Positions 48,635 to 59,977 of a stretch of DNA of 64,000 nucleotides are shown in pieces. This stretch comes from Macrocystis pyrifera (Eukaryota; Sar; Phaeophyceae; Laminariales; Laminariaceae). The translations under genes and the position numbers were made by a program. Location of the stretch: positions 7,876,667-7,940,666 of the forward strand of contig JASSKH010000020.1 in NCBI GenBank assembly GCA_031763025.1. The letters are read 5' to 3'. The notes beneath the pieces were generated by a model. It made no database searches and was not told the origin of the DNA. It saw only the letters and a program-made list of their open reading frames with translations. Positions within the stretch are counted from its first letter, which is position 1; each line of letters starts with the position of its first letter.

Positions 48635-48809
48635 TAGCTGTGGTATATTGTTTACTAGCTAATACCTGGACGTAGTTTTTTTTACTGGTTGTATGTAATA
48701 CGTAACATATATGTACGTATATTGTGCCAGGTATTTTCCCTGTGAGCACGACAATCATCACATCAGCAAAAATATTAATACGACACAACAGCAGTAGCAG
48801 TACCAGGTA

Positions 48810-48914
48810 TTACGGGAGTCCATAGTTAACAGGACCTATGGTGTAGATAAAAAACTATATATTTACCTATTTTTACTAACAAAGTTTGGTCCCATTAACT
48901 ATGGACCCCCGTAA
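48810..48914 (+). mobile_element. MITE member (A to B) inserted in a TACCAGGTA site
   Basis: Left TTACGGGAGTCCATAGTT with CCTATGGTGTAGATAAAAA, right AACAAAGTTTGGTCCC...CCCCCGTAA, TA on both sides. The left TA is the last two bases of TACCAGGTA (48801-48809). Confidence 0.93.
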
Positions 48915-48984
48915 TAGACCCTTTAGACAAGCCAACGACAACAACAACTACCCCCCAACAGCAGCAACAACACAACAACAAATA

Positions 48985-49050
48985 CCAGTTCTTCACATTA
49001 AACCGTTCTTTCTACCCGTCGACATCCAGCACAACCAGTGTCCCCGCCGA
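48985..49050 (-). mobile_element. LINE 3'-end fragment
   Basis: TTCTTCACATTAAACCGTTC and TCGACATCCAGCACAACCAG match the 3' end of LINE copies 2 and 3 in minus orientation, preceded by (CAA/ACA)n at 48937-48983, the expected tail on that side. A very short insertion of the family. Confidence 0.75.
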
Positions 49051-50699
49051 CTCTTCAATCCATACAAGTCCTGTGGTCCCAAAACTATCCACGTACAACA
49101 AAATAAATGCAAAATGAAAAAACAAAAAAACGACGATAAACAATAATTATTGTATGTGTTGACTGATCAACGCCGAAGCTCATGCTGCAACATTGTCGGA
49201 TGGCAAGCCTAATAATAATATGATCATAAGTGTACGAGAAAGTAATCGCGCTATCTCTACATAGTTTAATGTGAAGAACACACACACACATACTATCATT
49301 TTTAGTACCAGGTGGAAGTTATACGTATGTACGCCGTACCACACAATACATCACCCTATTGATAGCACCGCGTATTGTGTTTGCCGCGGGATAACATTCA
49401 TAAGTTGTTCGTTAGGGGCAATCCTTTGAAAGACAAAAGTATTTATTAATAGTGTCTATGGATACCGATGTCACTGGTATCCATCGTCCATACTCAATAT
49501 TCTTGAAACCAATACATACTATAATACATACGTGATGACGAAAGGTATATTGATGTAAAGGGTCAACAAGCTGGAAAAAGACGGAGAGGCTCGACCGTAT
49601 TATTCCTGCATCTATCTGCTGGGAATTGATAGAGCGTGTGGTAAGTGAAGAAGGGGCCCGACTTTGGAACTTTTCCCGCTTTCGGTGTCGACAGACGTCA
49701 CCAAAAGTTCCCCTTTAACCCGGAAGAATCACGCCTGCCGAAAGACTCAGTGTGGTGCATCCTCGTCTTGTCCCGCCTCTCCCCATCGCCCCATTCGGCC
49801 ACTTGCAAGCAGACCTTCTTCCGTCATCAATCTTTTCGCGAGGTGAGTGCAGCAGACAGAGCAATCCCACCTTTGAGGTTGTGCATTGTTTCTTGAACTC
49901 CCATCACGAGGAGCTCTACATCTCACCTGAGACGTAGCTTCGGAGAAATTTAATGGCGTAACCACCAGCATTTCTATGAAAGAGGTGTAAAACCAGCTGT
50001 CGTGGGAAATCAAGTCTACCAGTAAAGGTATGATAACTAAACGGGTAGTTGCTCAACCGGTCTGAACTATCAATAGTCGCGCCAAAAAGGGCTACCTCTA
50101 CGTGTCCATCCTGGAATAGCTCAGGTACAGCTCCAGAAACATCAGCAGCAGCAGTGCTGTGCGCTGTGCACATGATAGCGGATTTCCCACGAGGCGCACC
50201 CTTTCCTACAGCGTTCGGCGATTTCTATACCCCTTGCAGTTCTTGCTCGTGGCGCGCACGCATATAGTAAGGCCAAAAGGTTTTCACTGCTTGACAAGTC
50301 CAAGTCTTCCGGGGTTTTTTTTGCGACTGGCGTGCCGACACCATTGTCATATATACTGCTATTAATAGTTTTGCGCCCAATTTTTCACAGCGGGGGGTGG
50401 GAACATAGGATACTGAGGCCTATGTACAGCAGTACATTAAGCATGCGATACGCACTGCTTGCTGCTACTACTGCGCTCACCTTGATATATATATATATAT
50501 ATTGTGGTTTCTTAAAATACTTGTGAGCGACGAGTGGTGTCCTTTTCCTGCTGTACACGCGCGCGAGTAGTGTTTGTCCGTCTTTGTTCGGCAGCGAGCG
50601 GGGGTGATGCCCCTGTCACGCTGGAGTAAAAAGGCGCAACGGCTACTATTACTACCATGTATGCCACTACTATTAATATGTATACCACGGCTTCTACTA
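49051..50699. other. gene-poor stretch
   Basis: A coding-like phrase, KKGPDFGTFPAFGVDRRHQK, at 49645-49830 ends at a GTGAGT donor (49841) and could be an orphan exon; no partner exon is seen. 49890-50010 shares a diverged repeat with 59300-59400 (CACGAGGAGCTCTACATCTC; CATTTCTATG). A (TA)n tract lies at 50484-50502. No confident gene. Confidence 0.35.
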
Positions 50700-50805
50700 T
50701 TTACGGGGGATCATAGCAAGTAGGACCTAAGGTACACACAAGAACCTATTAATTTACCTATTTATAGTAACAACATTTGGTCCTATTTACTATGATCCCC
50801 CGTGA
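50700..50805 (+). mobile_element. MITE member (A to B)
   Basis: TTTACGGGGGATCATAGCAA with CCTAAGGTACACACAAGAAC; right end AACAACATTTGGTCC...CCCCCGTGA flanked by TA. Slightly diverged. Confidence 0.88.
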
Positions 50806-51068
50806 TACACCCATTACTAATACGAGAGTTAATTCCTCTACTGCTGCTACTACATGTACTGCTACAACTACTACTGAACGCAAGGGTCGGCAGTCGATTG
50901 CAGCCCGTGGAACAGGACACAAGACACTGATTTGTTCGTACTCCCCAAACGATGCTATCAAGATAAACAACACGTGAAGACGACCAAGTATATATACCTG
51001 GTATATTACAGCAGCACTCGTACGAGTGGACGAATGGTGTTCATATACATTTCTATAGCAGTACCATG

Positions 51069-51173
51069 TTACTGTGGACCTTAGTAAATAGGACATACGG
51101 TGCGCACAAAAACCTCTTGTTTCCTTTTCTTCATGTACAATATTTGGTCCTATTTGCTTGTGGGTATGCAGAT
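51069..51173 (+). mobile_element. MITE member, degenerate
   Basis: TTACTGTGGACCTTAGTAAA with GGACATACGGTGCGCACAAA and right block ACAATATTTGGTCCTATTTG. The right terminus is eroded. Confidence 0.72.
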
Positions 51174-53513
51174 GTGACGACCTAATATAATCAAGCACAT
51201 CGGGGTGCCGTCTCGACCACCGGCCTCTGCCTGTGCAGCAGTGAAGCCGGCTTGCAGCCCAATACTGCTGCTATTGGTAACTCTTACCGAAAAAAAAAAA
51301 TCGCATAGAAGCAGTCGATGGGCGGCGAGGATGCAACCGAGTACAGCTGCTCTCTCTATATAATAATGTACTAACTATTGGAACCCCGGCGATGCACTGA
51401 CAACGACCCCGTGACTAATGAATACCTGGTCACATTTTTACGTTAAGAACATGATGTACTCTTAACAAGTACATACTCCCGTCTTGCATCGGGGCATAGG
51501 ATTTTGAACTTCCATCACTAAACGAAGAAGTTTAGCCGCTTATTTTGACGTTGTTTCTTCTCCACTTCCAAAATACAGTGTTGCTGCTCGTTCTGCTGTC
51601 TGTTGGTGCTTCGCGTCGTGCGGCAAGTCGTGGTCCGCAGTTTCGAAAAGGTAAACGAGCTGCTGTACCTAGTACTTCCTGTTGAGTAGTAGCCCGCAGT
51701 CCCGTTGCTGCAGGACACAGCGTTGCCGATATGTACATTCATGTACACGCCCGACGTAAAATATACCAAGTCAACCAGTAGTATATGCACCAGGTACTCG
51801 TTATATAGTAGGTTGAGCCGTGCCGTTTGCATGAAACCCGCGAGCAAGCGGATTAGCCGAGACTACCTCGCGTGTTTTGCATTTTCGAGCACGCATCTAT
51901 TAATAACACATACACGTATTCGTTCGTATCGCACACATGTATATACGCGTCTGCTTGCTTGTTCGGGGTATATAAACACGGGTCCAAAATGAACCCACGC
52001 CCTTTCAACCCTGGACGTACGCTTGACTAGTGTTTGCGTTTTCAGACGGCAAATATTCGATGTGTCCGGGAAAGTCCGAAAAATGAAAGTCGCGTCGTGT
52101 ATGGAATAATCTTAGGTAGTTGCCATGCGTCAGGCGTATCATGTAAATGACCTCCTGTAACCCGGAAGGCTAATCATGGAAATCATTAGTAGTTGTCATG
52201 TTGGTTGCCCAAGCCAAGCAGATGGTATGGCATTGCTTGATCTTCCCTGCTTGCTGCATACCTGTTCATTAATAGTGTACCCGTATCTATTTGGCGTAGT
52301 TTTGTGGCCGCAGAGCTTACACCGGTTAGGATCGAAGAGTAGGAATGGAAAATGGATTTGACGAGTATATAGAAAAAACGTTTTAGTGAAGACCACGTAC
52401 ATCTGTTGACTTAACATTAGAACCTTTTCAGTACTGGAGTCCCGTTTTTAAGTGAACAAACTACTTGAAATTGGACTGTATTGTCCCCAAAACGGGACTG
52501 CAGTTTTAAAAGGGTTATAGGGTCTTACCTAATATGCGTGAACACATATTATTCAACATTGATCCGATGTGTGGCAAGCCAAGAGCCCCAGGATTAAATG
52601 ATCGGCACGGACACTGGTTGTGCAGGATGTGGGATGTCCAGGTGTATGTAGAAAAGAACGGTCAACACAACCTGTCAAGCACAGCAGCAGATATGATACC
52701 GTAAACCTTTTCCCCACGTGAGTCTTAACATTTTCGAAAGAAGGGTTGACACCTTGATAAACTCCGTCCTACTGCTGCTAGGTGCGGTGTACGTACAGTA
52801 CAAAAACGATCGACAGCAGTAGTAGCCGTGATTGAATATGATTTACTTGATGACAGGATACTTTCCATACTTCCCATAATTTAATTAAGAGTAACGCCAA
52901 AGGGTGTCAAAAGAACCTTTGCCTGATCGGGTCGATTCTGGAGGTCCTCGTAGTCAGCTTGAGAGGAAAAGCCAACGCGGTCCATTCTGCGGACCTCCAA
53001 CAACCCGGTATCTAGTCTGGTGGGATCTTTCATGTTTGACTTTTGAGAGGTATCCTTTCTTGCATGTGTGTTACGAGGTCTACGACCGGTACGTACGCCT
53101 CCGTGACAACAGTATGATATATGTATTTCGGTGATCCAAACGATCCGTATCTGGGGTGCTGGCCTGTGTGCCTCCACGATGGTACCTGTTACCCTGGTAT
53201 TATTGTCTATGCTATACTTGAATAAAGTCAAAATATGCCCATTTTTGAGATTTTTATGGGGACATATTTAGAGACTTTGTTTGACACTTTCTTTCCGCTG
53301 GGAACGCCGAAATGTCAATTGTTTTTAGTGTAGGTTCACTATTATACCGGTTTTAGTATGGGTGACGCGACATGGATGAGCAGAGAGGGGGCCCTACTGG
53401 TATTTTGGTTTGCCCCCCAAGCCTGACTACTTTTTTTGTTAGCCGCTAGCCAATGCAGCGTTGAGGTATTGCCCCATGTATGGCTGATGCGGTGCCCCAT
53501 CATTATTAGCACG
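51174..53513. other. gene-poor stretch with LINE-tail traces
   Basis: 52195-52395 resembles the LINE 3' UTR (ATGGCATTGC; TTGGCGTAGTTTTGTGGCCG; GTTTTAGTGAAGACC) in plus orientation. 52585-52660 repeats the GATCGGCACGGACACTGGTT end motif. Both are fragments. Nothing else recognised. Confidence 0.45.
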
Positions 53514-53755
53514 GCAGTATGTACCCGGAAATGAAACGGAAACACAAAACACTATGCCAGGGTTGAACCACGACACAGCGGTGCGATATTACCACGCAGT
53601 TTGTACCCGGAAATGAAACGGAAAACACAAAACACTATGCCAGGGTTGGAACACGACACAACGGTGCGATATTACCACGCAGTATGTACCCGGAAATGAA
53701 ACGGAAAACACAAAACACTATGCCAGGGTTGAAACACGACACAGCGGTGCGATAC
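53514..53755. repeat. 83-bp tandem repeat, three units
   Basis: Units start at 53514, 53596 and 53679 with GCAGT(A/T)TGTACCCGGAAA and contain AACACTATGCCAGGGTTG. They differ by a few bases and 1-nt length. The last unit stops at GCGATAC (53755). The array lies about 160 bp upstream of the secreted-protein start codon and so within its probable promoter region. Confidence 0.93.
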
Positions 53756-53918
53756 GAGCATCGCACGAGATAGATGGTGCGTATGTGTATACGTAACGGT
53801 ATTTTTGTTTTGCTCAGACCTCTCTTGGTACAAAACCAAGCTCAAACGGTGCTGTGTGTTGCTTCTCGTGTGTTTCCTCCTGCACAACGACCGACCAGGC
53901 AAGGCAATCGGTAACCAA

Positions 53919-53980
53919 ATGGCTCCCACTATGTTCACCGTCGTCTTCTTGGCCGCTCTCGCCGTCGCGGGCGCCTCCAG
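53919..53980 (+). other. signal peptide coding segment
   Basis: Residues 1-20 have a short N-region, a hydrophobic core ([13 protein letters not shown]) and small residues AGASS at the likely cleavage site. This directs entry into the secretory pathway and supports the start codon choice. Confidence 0.8.
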
Positions 53981-56714
53981 CGTATCCTCTTCCGAAGGTT
54001 TGTTTCGTACATTTTACCGGGTGTGCGGCGGCAACAATGACAGTACGGTAGTAGTAGTGGTCTCTTACTTGTGCGATGCTGCCACACTCAAGTGTTACCC
54101 ACCTGTGCAAAGTAGTTCACGAGCACTGAAGCTGGCAACCGGCACGATTGAGGGACAACTCCGTATGGCGGTGGTACCCACGCACCGAATGACTTTTAAG
54201 CCAAGTAGTGTAGTAGTAACTCGAAAGTAGTCGATAAAACAGGTTCGCTCGCTATGATGCCATGCGGTATCGGTATCGGATCATTCAAGGTTCTGATCGG
54301 TACGGGGATTATGGGTTTCGGGTATAGATTTCAAAGTCCTCGAGATAGGGCGGGCGTACGTACGTACGCCACGTAATCGGTGTGGGCAGGTAAGCACAAT
54401 ACTTGTTGAGTTTTCGCAACAAACGGATCAAATGCTGTACTGGTTAACACCGTGGGCAGGCGCAACTTGACGCTAGTCGATAAGGGAAAGGAAATGCCAA
54501 GTTTGAAGCAACGATAAAGGCACGGTGCTGGTCGTAGTAAGTGGGAGCAGGAGAGCCTGTGGTCTGACCCCGGATTTGAGCTCCCCTTGTAATAAGGACA
54601 GAAACAAACGGAGGGAATCAATAAATGCGCTTGAAAAATGATCCGAAATCAGTACCATGTGCTGTACATGAAACGTAAGCATACCTTCTAAATCTGGAGT
54701 TTCTCCCCCCCTAAACATGGAGATGATGGGTATCCTTGTTCGCACAGCAGTTCTTTTTTTTGGTACATGTTTGTAGTTTTTCGAGTTATTTCCGCCATGT
54801 ACTATGTGCACATTCGCATATTTCCTTACGCGTGGCGTCCGAGAGATGCAAAATCTATCCCGCAATTGTGTTCAACGAAACCCCGTCGTATTGCGATTGA
54901 TTCGGTGCTTTTTCCCGACGTCGAACAGAGGTACGTGGAATGGCAGAGCAAGCCCTCCGCGGGGGACGCAAGCTTCAGGTACGATTGTTACGCATGGCCA
55001 TGCATAACAGCTAGTACACCCCCCACCCCCCCCATCAATAGTGTGATGGTTGCTCACCTAGCCTCTCATGTTTTTGCTCGTGCCGCAGTTTCTACCGTGT
55101 TTCTCTAAACCAGCGTTTGAGTGAAGAATGCTACTGAGGCATTCTACCATAGAGGAATCACATTGAACGAAAAAAAACTGAGCCACCCCGGCGTCCATTT
55201 CTGGGCGCCTAGTCCTCACTTTTTGGCATAATGAAGACGTGCACGAATGAGATGCGTGTCGACCAATCTACGGTTTACAACTTTCCTGCTGGATTGATCA
55301 TCAATCGATGGATGTTATTATTATTGTATTGCAGGTAGCGCTAAACCGTTACTTCTTGGCGTGTGTTCCTCGACACCTTTACCTCAACTTTCCCTGAACG
55401 CCTTGTTTTCATTCTTGCGTTCCGACCAGGCGCAGCCGTTGGTCTGCAGCACCGTCCAGTGCCCCGAACGCTCCACCCTGATCGAAACCGCTAGCACCAC
55501 CGAGTGCGGAGACATCTGCGACCCGTCCTTGTGCTGCGAGGCCAGATGCTCCTTTCACGAGTGCCCCGTCCGTACCACGCCCGTGGTTGACGCCGACCTG
55601 ATTGTCTGCGCCGATCTGACGTGCACGGACGACATGTGCTGCGAGGCTCTCTGCTCGTACTTCCAGTGCCCCGACGGCGAGGTTCCGGTGGTGGACGCCG
55701 ACGACATTGCGTGCCCCGGCCTTGAATGCAATGCCGCGATGTGCTGCGAAGAACGTAAGTCTTGACAATTTTCACAACAATTCTGCCTTTGTCGTTCAAA
55801 ATATGGTACAAAAAAAGTAGATAAAAGGATGTTAGCATACTTATTCTTTAGCTGTTGAAACTTTATTGCAGATTTCAGTACCTAAACGTGCTCAATATAT
55901 TAGAGTTCTTTTTGCAGAAATAACTAGAATTTTAAACCATCTTTTAGCTGTAGGTTGTCATGCAATGGATGTAGGAGCAATGACACCTTTTTTGTGGTCA
56001 TTTGAGGAGAGAGAAAAATTAATGGAATTTTATGAAAGAGTTAGTGGTGCACGTACAATTCTGCCTTTGTCGTTCACGCGCCCCCCACCCGCCACCCCTC
56101 CTCCTTTACCCCATCCAGCTGATGCCTTCGTCTCCCTACTCTGCCTGCACCCTGGCCCTTGCGCTTTTCTGAATGAACTGAAATGTTTAGCCTTTTGTCA
56201 TCTAACATTACGGCGCCTCCTCTCTCTCGCGATGCGCAGCGACGAACACCACCACGAACCCCGTCGACGTCACCGCCTCCCCAACCCCCTGCCCCCGTCT
56301 GAGGTTTTCCAACAACGGTAAGTGTTGTATATGTTCCGCTTAACCCGGAGCATGACACTTGCACTGTATGCCCGCTAAATGTAGCGTGCATGGAATTAGT
56401 CGTATCTCGAGGCGCTAACCACTTGTATTTTTTGTCACCACGAAGCATCGGACGGTAGTGCGGATCTTGACAACATTGTGTCTGTCGCGCCTGGCTTGAG
56501 CCCCATTTACAGCCGCACAGCGATCACCCGTGTAAAGGATGAGATGATCGACCACTCTTGGGCAAATCGGATGAAAATAGAGGTGAATATAATCAATCTG
56601 GTGTACCCCCTCTCTACTGGAAAACTCGTCAGTTACGAAGCCGCATGCATGAGTTACGGTTCGTTCACCTGGGACCATGCATACGTGAATTTTTTTTGGT
56701 CATTAGTGCTGTGA
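53919..56714 (+). CDS. secreted cysteine-rich repeat protein, multi-exon (3' end uncertain)
   Basis: Exon 1 (53919-53997) starts ACCAAATGG and encodes a classical signal peptide ([20 protein letters not shown]), ending in phase 1. Exon 2 (55335-55754) carries three modules of pattern C-x4-C-x14-C-x3/4-C-x4-CC-E. Examples are [18 protein letters not shown] and [18 protein letters not shown], each ending in MCCE or LCCE. Exon 3 (56240-56317) is a Thr/Pro linker ([18 protein letters not shown]). Exon 4 starts at 56446 and is open to 56714, though its true end is unclear. All junctions are GT/AG and phase 1, so modules can be shuffled. The protein should be secreted with disulfide-bonded repeats; its function is unknown. 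An alternative acceptor at 55430 has a better pyrimidine tract but the wrong phase. The second intron holds a nad7 NUMT. Confidence 0.68.
55777..56076. repeat. 22-bp direct repeat flanking the NUMT
   Basis: The two copies at 55777-55798 and 56055-56076 are identical and contain TTCTGCCTTTGTCGTTCA. Outside them the sequence is ordinary intron; between them lies AT-rich organellar-type DNA. Confidence 0.95.
55838..56054 (+). pseudogene. nad7: mitochondrial nad7 fragment (NUMT) in an intron
   Basis: From about 55838 the plus strand encodes [20 protein letters not shown], then [37 protein letters not shown] and FYERVSGAR. This is an internal piece of the 49-kDa (Nad7/NuoD/NDUFS2) subunit of respiratory complex I. 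Codons end almost always in A or T, unlike the GC-rich exons around it, as expected of mitochondrial DNA. There is no start or stop, and the fragment stops right after GAR where Nad7 normally continues. About 40 AT-rich bases of unknown origin precede it. The frame is still intact, which suggests a recent insertion. Confidence 0.9.
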
Positions 56715-59700
56715 ACATTCGTTATCGTTCAAAAGTGCAAAACTTTGCGGGTGGGTGACGTAATCACAAGTATCACGGGCATTATTTATGCCAACATTGT
56801 TCCGAGACTCCAGGGGGCCTGGTAGTTGAGTTTCGGCTCTGCCCACAGGAGAGGCGAATCAAACAACAAACTGCTAATAATAAACGTACTGAGGGAATTC
56901 GAACACAAATCGAGGGAATTCGATCTCGCAGACAACGATAATGCAAAACGCCATGCAACTACCTCTCTTTCGCCCCGGCACATTTGTTATACATGCTATC
57001 CACGCCCCTCCCGTGATTGTTTCCCCATGAAATCGAAACGCGTACCGCAGGAGTGGTCGATGCGACGTCTGGAGCTGGCGTTCACAACCCTTCTCATGCT
57101 AGGACACGGAAGGTCCAAACCATTACTGGCGGGTGGTCACAGTACAATCACCGGCGACGAGACGGACGAGCTCCGATTTTTTTCAAAACTTCGTCGCGTC
57201 GGCGAATGCGAATGGAGAGTACTATATACCAATAAAATATAAAGAGGGCAAGCAAGCGTCGTATAGAAACGGAGATAGCGTGCCAAGGGCTTCTAACCCA
57301 GTTCAGCACTTCGCGCTTGATGGCAAGTGGCAAGAAATTACAATTCGTCTACGAAGACCAAACCATCCCGTGGTCTGGCGCAGACGTTCGTTCGATTATT
57401 GTGCTTGTTGTGGGGCGGAAGCAGGGTGCTCCGCACGCGACTCCTGTAATACGGCACCCTCCGTAGGAGTGACGTTGGGGATTAGGCAAAGGTCGAGACG
57501 CAGAGCTGACCCGCGTAGTTTTCATTTATTTTAGTGCAAGCCAAATATGTGGCTTTTCCTCGCATTCGAGGTTTAGGCCTGAATGTCTCAACGAGTTGGT
57601 TCTTGGGAACGAGTGCACGATAGTGAATGCCGTACGTGGCCGATATATTTTGCGGCACTGGTAAGGATCTGGAACAGCATAAGAAACACATGCTTCGGGC
57701 ACAACTAAAATTACTTCATTACGATTTGTCCGTCGGATCGCGTTAGTCCCGTCGTATATTGGATTGTGTCGAGATTTGGATGGATGCACAGTTATGTGTG
57801 AAAGGGTTATAGTCACGGTCCGTCGGGATAAAATAGGGTAAGGATTTAATGAAGATTTCATTACTTCTCTGACTCACCTGTCGGGAGAAACAAGAGTGCC
57901 AAGAGTTTCATAGATACGTCATATCTCTGCAAGGTTTTGTGATGATACAATACAGGGGAGTGGCGAAACAGGACTTCGCTTATTATGTGGTAATGTCACG
58001 AGGTAATGCTGCTTTACCTGGAAACAAATAGTCTTTGACGAAGCGCAGGGTCCATGGGTGCATCCTTTATCTGGCACGGTCTCCCAAGTGACGTGCCTTT
58101 CTGCAACTGTACGTGGGGCATGGGATGAGAATACTCAGGGTTTGTAGGAAATTCAATATTTTGTGCGAAAAGTACTCTGGGGAAAAGTCCTGTTCCCTGA
58201 GTTTTGTCATGCCGTGGTCAGCCAGGTCTTCAAAGAGTGTTAAGAACGCTTGCAGTACTGTTCCTCTGATAAAACATTAGTAAGCTACTTTGTTATGTTT
58301 GACGGATGGCGTGATTCATACGAAAGAACTTCTAAATCGCATAATGGTCACTTGATACTTCGAAAAAACAATCGAAAAGCACCTAACTTTTGTTTCACGT
58401 TGAAGGTTGGTACACAGTACATACAACGCGCCAACAAGGGAGGGCGACGGCGCAGGCTCTATCGTGCACCCGTCGAACATCCTCTCGTTTTGGCGGTGAC
58501 GATGGTTCGTTAAGTACCCAAAGAAAAGCAGCTCACGGGTGACAAATACATACATAAGTGGTATGCGGCGAGAATTAGATAATTTTCAGAGGAAGCAAGT
58601 ACGCGGCGGGAACTCCTGTCATCGATACGACGCACCAGGTACCACGAATTGATGATGAATGAACTTTTGTGACCTAGGACTCTGCACGCAGGTATTACAC
58701 TCCCAAGCCGCCATCCGCTGGTTGTGAACAACAAACTGAACGCATTTTCAATACACCAGCGTTTGCTCCGCGACAATCTTGCGTTAGGATAATCGATCAT
58801 GGTTCTTGTTTATGTACGAGTGAGAATACAGCTCAGCGAATTGTCCAAGCATCCTCCCATCCTGTACTTTTCTACATGCAATTTGTTCTCGTCGCCCCAA
58901 ACGTATTTATACACGTGCGATATTATACGCTGCTGCTACCAGTATACTTCACGGTTATATACATCTGCACGCAGTCGCTTCAAGCTGCTGTCTTCTGGAT
59001 GCAAACAGACGGCACGTGGCTCCAGCACGTAAGACTCTTGGTCCGACCGTAAGCACGAAATTGGTCCTGGGAGACTTGAATGAAGATGAGCATGGCCCTA
59101 GTGTCTGCGACCAAGTTTTTTTCAAGTAGAACATTCCGGCGCATGGAGATGCATAAACGATACCAGTCGTACAGTGGACGTCGAACTTTATCTTGCGAAA
59201 AGTAGGCTTAGCTCGGCACGAACAATGAGAAAATAGGGTATAGAAACTCAACTCGACTGTGGGATCACCTCTTAAGAGCCATCTTACGGTAGGGGTGCAC
59301 CAGAAGTTCCTGAGCCCCTCACATTAGGAGCTCAATATCTCACCCGATATGCTTGGAAGAAATTTGTTCGCGCCACCTGACAGGCATTTCTATGCGCTAG
59401 TCCTAAAACGAATACACGAGTAAAATTTTCATCCTAACCGCTGGTTCCTCATTTAGGGAACTCAATCGGTCGGAAACCTTTGGCCCAGAAAGTGCAACCC
59501 CTACCGCGGGGTGACTCCTTAATCCTACACAATAGAGTTAGATCAGGGTCGGAAAAAACAGAGACATGGAGCTTATTTGATAGTAGATCAGGGTCGGAAA
59601 AAAAACGAGACATCGAGCTTATTTGATAGTATACTGTTGTATAGGCTATACCGATTTTTAGGCAGATTGCCCGATAACAAATGGGGCACTGTCACGTGCT

Positions 59701-59977
59701 GCTGACGGGCGTAGATAAAGATGTATCACGCTGACTCGCGCCGAACATAGCAGAAGTGACAGCAGCCAAGCCAGTGTCGCCGAGGTTATAGTCTAGGGTC
59801 GTTTCGTATGTCGTGTTGTGTGGGTGTGTGATACTCGTACGAGTATGCGGCGGGACATTCTAGCATTTCCGATGCATGAATCCGACTGGCGAGTTGGATC
59901 GAAAATCTCAGTTTTTTCGACTGTCTGATCCAGTTGGAAATCGTACTCGAAAAACCTTGTACTGAAAAGGCGCTTTT
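56715..59977. other. gene-poor stretch with a coding-like patch
   Basis: 57040-57466 contains exon-like phrases in changing frames: VVDATSGAGVHNPSHARTRK after the acceptor ACCGCAG (57049), NFVASANANGEYYIPIKYKE, and KLQFVYEDQTIPWSGADVRS (57320-57466, 48 codons to TAG). The family is not recognised. A 45-bp tandem duplication starts at 59540 and 59585 (AGATCAGGGTCGGAAAAAA). The diverged repeat shared with 49890 lies at 59300-59400. Nothing else is supported. Confidence 0.4.

Noticed and set aside
53514-53755. CRISPR array
   Set aside because: The units are contiguous with no unique spacers; this is a minisatellite.
55430-55754. Exon 2 of the secreted gene starting at 55430
   Set aside because: The acceptor is attractive but phase 0, which does not match the phase-1 donor at 53997; 55335 fits.
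55838-56054. A working nuclear complex I gene
   Set aside because: Only an internal fragment is present, without start, stop or targeting sequence, in an intron.
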